This document shows, one piece after another, positions 54,088 through 62,732 of a stretch of DNA of 64,000 nucleotides. How positions within the stretch are numbered: position 1 is the stretch's first letter; the number at the start of each line of letters is the position of its first letter. The stretch comes from an uncultured Bacteroidia bacterium. Its GTDB lineage: Bacteria > Bacteroidota > Bacteroidia > Bacteroidales > Prolixibacteraceae. The notes beneath the pieces are model-generated. The model ran no database searches. It was not told where the DNA came from and saw only the letters and a program-made list of their open reading frames with translations. The position numbers and the translations under genes were made by a program. The stretch covers positions 1 to 64,000 of the forward strand of contig CAIYPA010000458.1 in assembly GCA_903927965.1 (NCBI GenBank), in the 5' to 3' direction.

Positions 54088-55707
54088 ATGAAAAATGTCA
54101 ACCAAAATACCAGTGGAAAATTTATTACCGGGATCATCCTTCTGATGGTTTCAATAAGTGGCTATGGGCAAATATCTCCGGGGGAATTGTCGAAGGTCCA
54201 TGCAAGCCTCGACGGTATGGCCAACTGTACGAAGTGCCATAAATTTGGAGAGAAAATTGCCAACGGGAAATGCCTTGACTGCCACACCGAGATCAAAGCC
54301 CGGACTGACAAAAAAAAAGGTTTCCACTCCTCTTCTGAAGTTTCGGCTAAAACATGTATCACCTGCCACAGCGACCACCATGGCGCTAATTTTGCAATTA
54401 TCCGTTTTGACAAGAACAAGTTTGACCACAACCTGACCGGTTTTAAACTTGAAGGTGTCCATGCAAAAAAAGAGTGCGAAAAATGTCATAAAACAGCCTT
54501 TATTACCGATACCGATCCAAATATTAGAAAGAAAAGTTCGACTTATCTTGGTCTGACGAATGAGTGTTTTGGATGTCATGAAGATGTACACCAAAAAACA
54601 CTTTCAAATACCTGCTCAAATTGCCATTCCAATGAGGCATTCAAACCGGCTTCAAAATTTGACCATTCAAAAGCAAAATATCAGCTTAAAGGAAAACATG
54701 CAACTGTTTTGTGCAAGGAATGTCATAAAACGGTTGTTCAGAATGGTAAAAATATGCAACAGTTTACAGGACTGCAATTTAGCAGTTGTCTCAATTGTCA
54801 TAAGGATGTCCACAAAGACCAGTTTGGCCAGAATTGCACCCAATGCCATACTGAAGAGTCATTTAAGGCTATCAAAGGGATCAGCAAATTTGATCATACC
54901 AAGACTAAATATCTTCTTGTAGGTCAGCACATTACAATTGCTTGTAAATCATGCCATAAGGTGAGCCTTACTGCTCCCTTGCCTCACGAAAAGTGTACGA
55001 GTTGCCACATTGATTACCATAAGGGGGAATTTGCCCAGGCTGGGAAGTCTCCAGAATGTACACAGTGCCATTCTATGGAAGGTTTCAAGAAATCCTCATA
55101 TACAATTGAACAACACAATCAGACTGTCTTTAAACTGGAAGGAGGCCACCTTGCAGCGCCTTGTTTTGAATGTCACAAAAAAGCCAAAGATTGGAAATTT
55201 CGGGAAATCGGAAAAAAATGTTCTGCCTGTCACGAGAATATTCATCGTAATGTTATAGATATCAGGTTTATCCCTGATGATAATTGTGAGAGTTGCCATA
55301 ATGTGAATACATGGAAGGACATCAAGTTCGACCACAAGCTTACCTCCTTCACATTGGAAGGAAAACATACCGGACAAACATGCCGTAAGTGCCATTTTGA
55401 GGACAAACCAGATGGAACATTTTCTCAGAAATTTGCCATCTTAAAAGACGGTTCTTGCGAATCTTGCCATACCGATGTCCATCGTGCCCAGTTTAAGGAG
55501 AACAATGTGACATTGTGTTCAAAGTGCCACGGATTTGAAGGCTGGAAACCAGCGAAGTTCAATCACGACAGCACCAGTTTTAAATTGGATGGGGCACATA
55601 AAAAAGTGATTTGTATTAAATGTCATAAACCTGTAAAGGAAGGTGATACTACTTATATCAATTATAAACTAAAAGACGCCAAATGTACAAGTTGTCATTT
55701 GCGATAA
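54088..55707 (+). CDS. 20-heme c-type cytochrome
   Basis: 539 residues with a signal peptide (about 1-28, ending ISGYGQ) and 20 CxxCH heme-binding motifs by direct count, the first CTKCH and the last CTSCH at the very end. Spacing follows a repeated unit: CxxCH, a W- or F-rich stretch, FDH or FNH, L-x-G-x-H, CxxCH. Extra histidines (FDH, GKH, DVH) could give bis-His ligation. It is exported to the periplasm and likely forms a heme wire. The end overlaps the start of the 28-heme gene by 25 bases in another frame. Confidence 0.95.
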   Translation: MKNVNQNTSGKFITGIILLMVSISGYGQISPGELSKVHASLDGMANCTKCHKFGEKIANGKCLDCHTEIKARTDKKKGFHSSSEVSAKTCITCHSDHHGANFAIIRFDKNKFDHNLTGFKLEGVHAKKECEKCHKTAFITDTDPNIRKKSSTYLGLTNECFGCHEDVHQKTLSNTCSNCHSNEAFKPASKFDHSKAKYQLKGKHATVLCKECHKTVVQNGKNMQQFTGLQFSSCLNCHKDVHKDQFGQNCTQCHTEESFKAIKGISKFDHTKTKYLLVGQHITIACKSCHKVSLTAPLPHEKCTSCHIDYHKGEFAQAGKSPECTQCHSMEGFKKSSYTIEQHNQTVFKLEGGHLAAPCFECHKKAKDWKFREIGKKCSACHENIHRNVIDIRFIPDDNCESCHNVNTWKDIKFDHKLTSFTLEGKHTGQTCRKCHFEDKPDGTFSQKFAILKDGSCESCHTDVHRAQFKENNVTLCSKCHGFEGWKPAKFNHDSTSFKLDGAHKKVICIKCHKPVKEGDTTYINYKLKDAKCTSCHLR

Positions 55708-57764
55708 TCCTTTTATCGCTTGCAATCAATGTTATGGCCCAATCGCCTCATGGAAAGGATTTTAAAGCTGAATGTGTGAATTGCCACACATCTGGGGGGT
55801 GGAAAGAGATGAATGTTAAGCTATTGTTTGACCATGATACGACCAGTTTCAAGTTGGTCGGGCAGCACAAACAGGTGAGTTGTAAAGCTTGCCATAAAAC
55901 ATTGGATTTTAATCTGAAGAAACAGACCTGTGTTGAATGTCATACCGATATGCACAATGGTACGGTGGGCAAAGATTGCGCCAGGTGCCATACACCAAAT
56001 ACCTGGATCATTGAGAATGTGACCGATCTGCATCAGCAGAGCCGTTTCCCCTTACTTGGTGCACACCGTACAGCAAGTTGTGCAGGATGCCACAAATCAG
56101 CATCCACCTTGTTGTTTGAGCACACTGGTATAGAATGTGTCGATTGTCATAAAGTTGATTATCAGAATGCAACGAATCCGAACCATGTGCAGGGAGGTTT
56201 TCCGACATTGTGTACTGAATGTCATCTTGTTGGGACGACAACCTGGAATTCAGGAAAGGTAGCCCATGACTTCTTCCCATTGGTTGGAGGCCATAATGTT
56301 GGTTGTATCCTGTGCCATACAAATGGTCAGCTTACCAAAGTTTCCAAAGAGTGTGTCAGTTGCCACCAGGTGCAGTACAACAATGCCCCTCGACATACAC
56401 AATTGAAATATTCTAACGATTGCACAAAATGCCATACCTCGACAAATTGGTTACAAACCACATTTAACCATTCACTTACGAATTTTCCGCTCACTGGCTT
56501 GCATATACCAGTTGTCTGTGAAAAGTGCCATACGACCACCCTGGCAGGAACCCCCACTGTTTGTAGCGGTTGCCACCTTGGCGATTTCAACAATGCTGCT
56601 ATTCCAAGCCATTTAACTGCAGGTATCCCGAAGACTTGTGAAACATGCCACACGACAGCAGGATGGAAACCCTCGGCATTTAACCACACAACAACTGGTT
56701 TTGAACTGAAAGGTGGACACAAAGCCATTGTACAATGTTCAGCATGTCACAAAGGTACATTGACTGGTTTAAAACCTGAATGTATCAGTTGTCATCAGGT
56801 GCAGTACAATAGTGCTCCTAGGCATTTGCAATTGGGATATCCGACCGATTGTTCTAAATGCCATTCTTCCGATAATTGGCTGCAATCCAGCTTTAACCAT
56901 GCTGGAACTAATTTTCCGCTTGCTGGTTTGCATACAGGTGTTGCCTGCGAAAAATGCCATGTTACCAGTTTAAAGGGAACTCCCACAATTTGCAAAAGTT
57001 GTCACCTCACTAATTTCAATCAGGCTCAGTTGCCCAACCATATCGCTGCAGGGATTACCCAGGATTGCGAAACCTGCCATACACCGGCAGGTTGGAAACC
57101 TTCGGCGTTCAACCACACAACGACAGGATTTGAATTGACTGGGAACCACAAATTGGTTACACAGTGTTCGAGCTGCCATAAAGGAAACCTAACTTCTGCA
57201 AGTCCGTTGTGTATCAATTGCCATCAGGTTCAGTACAATAGTGCATCAGACCATGTAAAATTGGGATATCCGACCGATTGTTCAAAATGCCACAATACAA
57301 CAAACTGGCTCCAAACCAACTTTAATCATGCCACAACAAACTTTCCGTTAACCGGGGCACATGTAACTACAGCTTGTAATTTATGCCATACGACCAAATT
57401 TGCCGGAACGCCGACTTTATGTTTTAGCTGTCACACTACCAAGTACAACAATACGACGAATCCAAACCATCTCACGGCAAAATTCCCGACCAATTGCGAG
57501 TCGTGTCACACAACAACTGCATGGACGCCTGCAACTTTTAACCACGACGGGCAATTCTTTCCGATTTATTCCGGAAAACACAAAAGTGCATGGACGCTTT
57601 GTACCGAATGTCATACTACCAGTAATTATTCAAATTATAGTTGCATCGATTGTCATGAACATAGTAATAAAACTTCTGTTGATAAAACACATAGTGGGAA
57701 GAAAAATTATAGTTATACTAGCACAGCATGTTACAGTTGCCATCCACGTGGCACTGCAAATTAA
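55683..57764 (+). CDS. 28-heme c-type cytochrome with tandem six-heme modules
   Basis: 693 residues: signal peptide (about 1-19, INVMAQ) and 28 CxxCH motifs by direct count. In the middle part a block of about 143 residues with six hemes is repeated in tandem (CHQVQYN begins near 56361, 56793 and 57219), sharing FNHTTTGFEL, HQVQYNSA and GWKPSAFNH wording. The gene thus grew by duplication of a six-heme unit. A likely periplasmic or surface-exposed electron conduit acting with the 20-heme protein and the outer-membrane barrel encoded next. Confidence 0.95.
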   Translation: MYKLSFAIILLSLAINVMAQSPHGKDFKAECVNCHTSGGWKEMNVKLLFDHDTTSFKLVGQHKQVSCKACHKTLDFNLKKQTCVECHTDMHNGTVGKDCARCHTPNTWIIENVTDLHQQSRFPLLGAHRTASCAGCHKSASTLLFEHTGIECVDCHKVDYQNATNPNHVQGGFPTLCTECHLVGTTTWNSGKVAHDFFPLVGGHNVGCILCHTNGQLTKVSKECVSCHQVQYNNAPRHTQLKYSNDCTKCHTSTNWLQTTFNHSLTNFPLTGLHIPVVCEKCHTTTLAGTPTVCSGCHLGDFNNAAIPSHLTAGIPKTCETCHTTAGWKPSAFNHTTTGFELKGGHKAIVQCSACHKGTLTGLKPECISCHQVQYNSAPRHLQLGYPTDCSKCHSSDNWLQSSFNHAGTNFPLAGLHTGVACEKCHVTSLKGTPTICKSCHLTNFNQAQLPNHIAAGITQDCETCHTPAGWKPSAFNHTTTGFELTGNHKLVTQCSSCHKGNLTSASPLCINCHQVQYNSASDHVKLGYPTDCSKCHNTTNWLQTNFNHATTNFPLTGAHVTTACNLCHTTKFAGTPTLCFSCHTTKYNNTTNPNHLTAKFPTNCESCHTTTAWTPATFNHDGQFFPIYSGKHKSAWTLCTECHTTSNYSNYSCIDCHEHSNKTSVDKTHSGKKNYSYTSTACYSCHPRGTAN

Positions 57765-57778
57765 TTCAAATTAGGGCG

Positions 57779-59389
57779 ATGAGAATAATATTCTTCATAT
57801 TTCTGATGATTGGTGTTTCTGTCACTTTGTCCGCACAAGTTGAAAGCGATGAGATTGAAGGATCTGTGACTTTTGTTACCGCACAAAATGTATATGTCAA
57901 ATTTGCATCTGCAAAAAAGATTAAACCCGGCGATAAGATTTTTGTCCGGAAAAACAATGTGCTGGTTCCTGTGCTTGTTGTCGATTATTCCTCCTCGATC
58001 TCATGTGTTGGCAAATTGACTGGAGATCAAAAACTTAAAGAGGGCGATAAAGTGATTGCTTTAATCATTATCGATAAAAGTGAATCTAAAAGGGAACAGG
58101 AAAACAGAAGGGTTGAGGCCATTCCCGTAAGTGATGAAGTTATGGGCAAGTCGGTAAAGGATTCCACCAAAACAGGTCAGGTACGTAAACAGGATGTAAG
58201 GGGAAGATTGCAATTTTCATCTTATTCGAATTTGTCAAACCTTGCAGGAACTGAAAGTCACAGGTTGCGCTATACGATGTCTTTGGATGTATTAAACGTT
58301 GCCGATTCACGTTTGTCATTCGAAAGTTATGTATCGTTTACACACAAGTTAAACGATTGGGCACCAATTAAGGCAGATATTTTCAATGGATTGAAAATCT
58401 ATGACTTGAATTTGAAGTACGAAATAGGAAAAAGTACTGCAATATGGGTGGGACGTAAAATCAACCCAAAAGTAGCGAGCCTTGGGGCAATCGACGGGAT
58501 ACAGTTTGAGTCGGCCGGTAAATATTTTTATTTTGGAGTCGTTGCGGGGATGCGGCCTGATTATACCGATTATGGGTTCAATTCAAAATTGCCCGAATAT
58601 GGTGTCTATTTGGGTCAAACATTGGAAAACAAAAATGGGATGATGCAGACTTCTGTTGCGGTTTTCGAGCAGACGAATGCCGGAAATACCGACCGGCGGT
58701 ATGCGTATTTTCAGCACGACAATTCCTTGTTGAACAATGTCAATTTGTTTGTTTCATCCGAAGTCGATCTATACAAGGTCGTCAATGGTTTGCCGGTCAA
58801 CGGATATACCCTCACCAGTTTGTACGCATCGCTGAATTTTCGGATCACGAAAAGGCTTTCGATCATGGGGTCATACGACAACCGTAAAAATGTGATCTAT
58901 TACGAAACGTTCAAGAACTATGTCGATCAATTGCTCGAAGATGCTTCCCGTCAGGGAGTTCAGGTAAGGATCAATTACCGTCCGATCAACTACATGAACA
59001 TTGGGGTTTCATCGAGTTACAGGTTGCGCGACAAAGATTTTTTACCGACAAAAAATGTAAACGGATATCTATCCTACGGTAAAATGCCTTTGGGTATAAC
59101 GGCCTCATTATCTGGTAATTTAATTCAGACAAGTTATGTCAACGGTTCAGTCTATGGAATAAGGCTCGACAAGAGCCTTATGTCGGGAAAAATGAATTGG
59201 GGGTTGAATTACAGATATGTTGATTACCAATTTGTTAGTAATTCCAATACACTTCAGCAGCACATTGGTGAAGCCGATTTGTCGGTTCAGGTTACACGGA
59301 AGTTCTCATTATCGGTGAATTACGAGGGAACTTTTGAAAAAGTGAACAAATATCACTCAATCTACTTCAGTGCTATCAAAAGATTTTAA
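57779..59389 (+). CDS. Outer-membrane beta-barrel protein of the cytochrome cluster
   Basis: 536 residues from the ATG at 57779. Signal peptide (about 1-18, VTLSAQ), an N-terminal SH3/OB-like region (ITKPGDKIFV-type IKPGDKIFVRKN and KEGDKVIALI, residues about 20-95), then from about 140 a long series of amphipathic strands of outer-membrane barrel type (YRYVDYQFVSNSN, FSLSVNYEGTFEKV) ending in an aromatic Phe (SAIKRF), typical of barrel proteins. In other electron-transfer systems a porin holds multiheme cytochromes across the outer membrane; this could be the local equivalent. No sequence match to a named porin is claimed. Confidence 0.75.
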   Translation: MRIIFFIFLMIGVSVTLSAQVESDEIEGSVTFVTAQNVYVKFASAKKIKPGDKIFVRKNNVLVPVLVVDYSSSISCVGKLTGDQKLKEGDKVIALIIIDKSESKREQENRRVEAIPVSDEVMGKSVKDSTKTGQVRKQDVRGRLQFSSYSNLSNLAGTESHRLRYTMSLDVLNVADSRLSFESYVSFTHKLNDWAPIKADIFNGLKIYDLNLKYEIGKSTAIWVGRKINPKVASLGAIDGIQFESAGKYFYFGVVAGMRPDYTDYGFNSKLPEYGVYLGQTLENKNGMMQTSVAVFEQTNAGNTDRRYAYFQHDNSLLNNVNLFVSSEVDLYKVVNGLPVNGYTLTSLYASLNFRITKRLSIMGSYDNRKNVIYYETFKNYVDQLLEDASRQGVQVRINYRPINYMNIGVSSSYRLRDKDFLPTKNVNGYLSYGKMPLGITASLSGNLIQTSYVNGSVYGIRLDKSLMSGKMNWGLNYRYVDYQFVSNSNTLQQHIGEADLSVQVTRKFSLSVNYEGTFEKVNKYHSIYFSAIKRF

Positions 59390-59479
59390 CAAAAGGATAT
59401 ATTTGCAAAAAAAACGTATTTCGATGAATTACGGGTTGTTTTATTATTAATGTCAGGTAAGTTTATAAAAACAGAAGAA

Positions 59480-60235
59480 ATGAAGAAATTAGTATTTGTA
59501 ATGTTTGTCCTTTCAGTGATAGCTGCTTGCACATCGCCTCAGCAAAAACCTAAAAAAGATACAGCCCAGGCTGGGATACTTAAACAGGTCAAGATAGCTG
59601 AAGTTATTCAGGCTCAGAGTTATACCTATTTGAAGGTTTCTGATGCCCTTGTAGAAAATTGGTTGGCAGTAAACAAGCAGGATTATAAAGTTGGTGCCGA
59701 TTTGTTTGTGAATTACACTACGGCTGTCACGATGGAAAATTTTCACAGCAAAGAGCTGAACCGTGATTTTCCATCGATTTTATTTGTTTCTCAAGTTTCT
59801 GATCAGCAGCAATCGGCTACCGAACAGCCTTCAGGTATGGGTGGTGGCATGGGTGGTGGCATGGGTGGTGCCATGGGCGCACAAATGCCAGCAGGAAAAA
59901 AAGTTGCCCCGGTTCAAGCCAATATAAAGGTTGAACCTATCCCAGGAGGAATAACGATTGCAGAATTGTACGCCAACAAAGCCAAATATGCGGGTAAAAA
60001 GGTGAAAATCAAAGGTTCTGTGGTAAAAGTCAATGATGAGATCATGGGCAAGAACTGGGTACATCTTCAGGACGGCACAAAAAATGGGGATGATTTTGAC
60101 CTTACTTTTACTACAAAAGCTACTGTTGTAGTGAACGATGTTGTTACTTTTGAAGGAGTCGTAGCCATTGACAAAGATTTCACAGCTGGGTATGTCTATC
60201 CTTTGATCGTTGAGGATGCAGAGCTGATTAAATAG
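59480..60235 (+). CDS. Lipoprotein with Gly-Met-rich linker and OB-fold-like domain
   Basis: 251 residues from the ATG at 59480. Signal peptide ends VIAACTS, a lipidated Cys. Residues about 112-135 form a Gly/Met repeat (GMGGGMGG units, 12-base DNA repeat), followed by an OB-like domain with ELYANKAKYAGKKVKIKGSV and WVHLQDGTKNGDDFDL, a pattern seen in small proteins near cytochrome genes. It is the last gene of the cluster, 90 bases after the barrel gene. Methionine-rich stretches often bind Cu+ or shield heme proteins; that is only a suggestion. Confidence 0.7.
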   Translation: MKKLVFVMFVLSVIAACTSPQQKPKKDTAQAGILKQVKIAEVIQAQSYTYLKVSDALVENWLAVNKQDYKVGADLFVNYTTAVTMENFHSKELNRDFPSILFVSQVSDQQQSATEQPSGMGGGMGGGMGGAMGAQMPAGKKVAPVQANIKVEPIPGGITIAELYANKAKYAGKKVKIKGSVVKVNDEIMGKNWVHLQDGTKNGDDFDLTFTTKATVVVNDVVTFEGVVAIDKDFTAGYVYPLIVEDAELIK

Positions 60236-60260
60236 GTTTTCGGATTTAAAAATACATATT

Positions 60261-60293
60261 AAACCCTCAAGGTACCCGATACCTTGAGGGTTT
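60261..60293. terminator. Palindrome, end of the cytochrome cluster
   Basis: AAACCCTCAAGGTA (60261-60274) and TACCTTGAGGGTTT (60280-60293) form a perfect 14-bp stem with a 5-base loop. It ends the cytochrome cluster and precedes the second PD-(D/E)XK gene; a cousin follows that gene at 61323. Confidence 0.75.
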
Positions 60294-60424
60294 GTTGTTC
60301 TTCGAAATTGTGAATTCCGTTAAAAATTCGTATCTTCGTAAAATGTAACAGGTGCAGGAAAACTGGTTCCTTTTATGCCCTCTTACTTTTCAACTTTTTG
60401 TTATAACAGTTAATAAATAAGGTT

Positions 60425-61318
60425 ATGCGATATCTTGATCCAAAAAATGACCTGACTTTTAAGAAAGTATTTGGTGAACACCCGCATCTTTTGAAGAGTT
60501 TCCTGAACGCCGTAATGCCGCTCGAAGAAGGTAAAAAGATTGTCTCCCTCGAATACTTGACTGCCGAATTGGTTCCCGAAATTCCCATGTTTGCGAATTC
60601 AATTGTTGACGTTCGTTGCATCGATGAAAAAGGACAGCAGTTTATCGTTGAAATGCAGATGCTTTGGACAGACAGTTTCAAAAGCAGGGTTCTGTTCAAT
60701 GCATCAAAAGCTTATATCAAACAAGTGGGAAGGGGCTTCCAATACAAAGGCTTACAACCTGTTTACTCGCTCAATATCATTAACGAAAATTTTGACGACA
60801 ATCCAGATAGGTATTTGCATTATTATCAGATCATCCACACCATGGATAGTGAAAAGGTGATGGAAGGATTGGAATTTGTTTTTATCGAGTTGCCAAAATT
60901 TAAAGCAAAGAAATTTACAGATAAAAAGTTGCAGGTGTTATGGTTGCGCTTTTTATCCGAAATTAACGATTTGCAGGAAGGAATTTCTCCTGATTTTTTG
61001 GATGTTCCGGAGATTAAAGAGGCGACTGACCTGATCCTTGAAAGTGGGCTTACCAAAGGTGAACTCGAAACTTACGATAGGTATTGGGATATCATCAGTA
61101 CAGAAAAGACATTTTTAATAGATGCTTTTGACAAGGGTATTGAACAAGGTATTGAACAAGGAATCTGGAAGGGCATCGAACAGGAGAAAAAAGAGTCAGA
61201 CAAGAAGATAAAAGCTGAAAAGTTGGGAATTGCCAGTACCTTGAAAAGGATCGGAATTTTAAATTCGGATATTTCAGTAGCAACGGGACTTTCCGAACAT
61301 GAAATTGAAAGACTTTGA
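60425..61318 (+). CDS. PD-(D/E)XK nuclease-family transposase (Rpn-like)
   Basis: 297 residues: N-terminus RYLDPKNDLTFKKVFGEHP typical of this family, nuclease core SIVDVRCIDEKGQQFIVEMQM (Asp and Glu-x-Gln), and a C-terminal repeat GIEQGIEQGIWKGIEQ before the helical motif DISVATGLSEHEIERL, which is shared with the paralogue at 35072. The members act on DNA or as recombination-promoting nucleases. It is flanked on both sides by a palindrome of the AAACCCTCAAGG family, a layout that parallels the gene at 35072. Confidence 0.87.
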   Translation: MRYLDPKNDLTFKKVFGEHPHLLKSFLNAVMPLEEGKKIVSLEYLTAELVPEIPMFANSIVDVRCIDEKGQQFIVEMQMLWTDSFKSRVLFNASKAYIKQVGRGFQYKGLQPVYSLNIINENFDDNPDRYLHYYQIIHTMDSEKVMEGLEFVFIELPKFKAKKFTDKKLQVLWLRFLSEINDLQEGISPDFLDVPEIKEATDLILESGLTKGELETYDRYWDIISTEKTFLIDAFDKGIEQGIEQGIWKGIEQEKKESDKKIKAEKLGIASTLKRIGILNSDISVATGLSEHEIERL

Positions 61319-61322
61319 TAAT

Positions 61323-61355
61323 AAACCCTCAAGGATTTAAAATCCTTGAGGATTT
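61323..61355. terminator. Palindrome after the second PD-(D/E)XK gene
   Basis: AAACCCTCAAGGATT (61323-61337) and AATCCTTGAGGATTT (61341-61355) pair with one mismatch over a 3-base loop, starting 5 bases after the stop codon. It lies between convergent genes. Confidence 0.75.
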
Positions 61356-61361
61356 ATTTTA

Positions 61362-62465
61362 TTACCTTTTTAACTTGATCACTTCGCTTCCGGCAAGCAG
61401 GTAGGCCCCTGAACCGTAAACCTCCCAGCTATCGGCATTGAAATTTTTCTTCGGATCTGCACCAATCGGTTGTACCCAACCTACATGACCATCTTCTTTA
61501 ACACATTGATTCAATCCAATCCATGCTTTTTCAACAACCGGTAAATAGGTTGATTTGTCGAGGATACCATTGTTTATCCCCCAAGCCATAGCATAACAAT
61601 CAAATCCTGAGCCACTTACTTCGCCACCAGGATAAGAGTCGGGATCAAGCAAGCTGGCACGCCAAAGTCCGTCGGCCTGCTGAATCCCTTTTAACCGTTC
61701 TGACATTGCTTTGAAAATAGTAACATAAAATTCCCGGTTTGGATAGTTGGCCGGAAGTTCATTCAATACCCTTACGAGGCCACCCATTACCCAGCCATTC
61801 CCACGCGACCAGAATATCTTTTTCCCGTTTGCTTCATGGATATCTTTGCCATCGTTTTTGATCACATATTTAAGGTCACGGGCAAAGAGGTGTTCCTCCT
61901 TATCGTAGAGCAGGTCATAACATTCTTTAAAAAGTTGGTCACAATATTTCAGGTAACTATCATTCCCTGTAGCAATTCCCAATTTAACCATCGCTGGTGG
62001 CCCCATAAACAGGGCATCGCACCACCACCATTTGATCACTTCGTTACCTTTGGTAGGATAAGGTTTTTTCATGAAAATGGCCAGCGTATCAATGAAAGGC
62101 TGGATCATCTCCTTTTTATTTTCAATCTTATAAACATCGACATAGGTTTGGCAGATTGCAATATCGTCGGCATGGTACCATCTTTTGCCTGGTTTCCATT
62201 GGTTTGCATTTCCCATGTCGAGCATTGCCTGATAAATCTCTTTGGATTTGGTTGTTTGCCAGGCAGCAGATACCCCGGCATAAAAAGCACCGTTTGTCCA
62301 GTCGGTCAAGGCGTGGTTTGGATTTTTAAGTTGCCATTCGGTTACTTTTTTCATTGTTTTCTTGATGTAACCTGCCGAAAACACTTTTTTGTTGTTTGCT
62401 GGCTTCGCAAAACCCAATACGGTAAATGCAATCAGCACAATTAAGAGGAGAATCTTTTTCATCAT
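61362..62465 (-). CDS. Glycoside hydrolase family 105 (unsaturated rhamnogalacturonyl hydrolase)
   Basis: 367 residues with a signal peptide (about 1-20, TVLGFAKP). GH105 motifs: ALTDWTNGAFYAG, WYHADDIAICQTY, WWWCDALFMGPP, FWSRGNGWVMGGL and GSGFDCYAMAWGINNGIL, matching the alpha6/alpha6-barrel of YteR/YesR-type enzymes. The conserved Asp in the DALFM motif is the expected acid/base. It removes unsaturated galacturonyl ends from rhamnogalacturonan fragments made by lyases. With the GH106, GH3 and esterase genes in the window it suggests use of pectic substrates. Confidence 0.95.
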   Translation of the reverse strand: MMKKILLLIVLIAFTVLGFAKPANNKKVFSAGYIKKTMKKVTEWQLKNPNHALTDWTNGAFYAGVSAAWQTTKSKEIYQAMLDMGNANQWKPGKRWYHADDIAICQTYVDVYKIENKKEMIQPFIDTLAIFMKKPYPTKGNEVIKWWWCDALFMGPPAMVKLGIATGNDSYLKYCDQLFKECYDLLYDKEEHLFARDLKYVIKNDGKDIHEANGKKIFWSRGNGWVMGGLVRVLNELPANYPNREFYVTIFKAMSERLKGIQQADGLWRASLLDPDSYPGGEVSGSGFDCYAMAWGINNGILDKSTYLPVVEKAWIGLNQCVKEDGHVGWVQPIGADPKKNFNADSWEVYGSGAYLLAGSEVIKLKR

Positions 62466-62597
62466 TTAGTCGTTTTTAATTAATCGGATGCAAATATATT
62501 AAATCGTGCAATCGATTGCAATGACAATTAATTAAAAGTTTACATACCCTGGGTGATTCAAGCTGAATTTTGCTTAATATTGCAAAGCTAAAAAACA

Positions 62598-62645
62598 ATG
62601 ATAAATACGATTATTCATAAAGGACATCATCATCACTTGCCATAA
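62598..62645 (+). CDS. hisL: Histidine operon leader peptide
   Basis: A 15-codon reading frame MINTIIHKGHHHHLP then a stop, too short for gene finders. Five of the 15 codons are His, four in a row (62625-62636). It lies 87 bases before the hisG ATG with a terminator hairpin between. This is the classic layout of a his attenuator: at low charged tRNA-His the ribosome stalls at the His run and favours an antiterminator. Confidence 0.8.
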   Translation: MINTIIHKGHHHHLP

Positions 62646-62656
62646 GGTGAACCGGG

Positions 62657-62721
62657 TTGGTACGTCCATAAATATAATACCAATACATTGGCTTACCTTT
62701 AATTACAGGTAAGCCTTTTTT
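62657..62721 (+). promoter_or_regulatory. His attenuator: alternative hairpins and terminator
   Basis: The terminator stem is GGCTTACCT (62690-62698)/AGGTAAGCC (62707-62715), followed by a T-run to 62721. An upstream stem TTGGTA (62657-62662)/TACCAA (62678-62683) can form, and TACCAA can alternatively compete through CCAATACATTGG (62680-62691), which reaches into the first bases of the terminator stem. The switch logic is inferred. Confidence 0.7.
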
Positions 62722-62732
62722 ATTTTACAAAT

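Noticed and set aside
56361-57242. Regular repeats considered as a CRISPR array
   Set aside because: The period is about 430 bases, units are coding and carry CxxCH motifs; there are no short identical repeats with unique spacers.
61836-62444. 202-codon plus-strand reading frame
   Set aside because: Antisense to the GH105 gene, which carries all family motifs.
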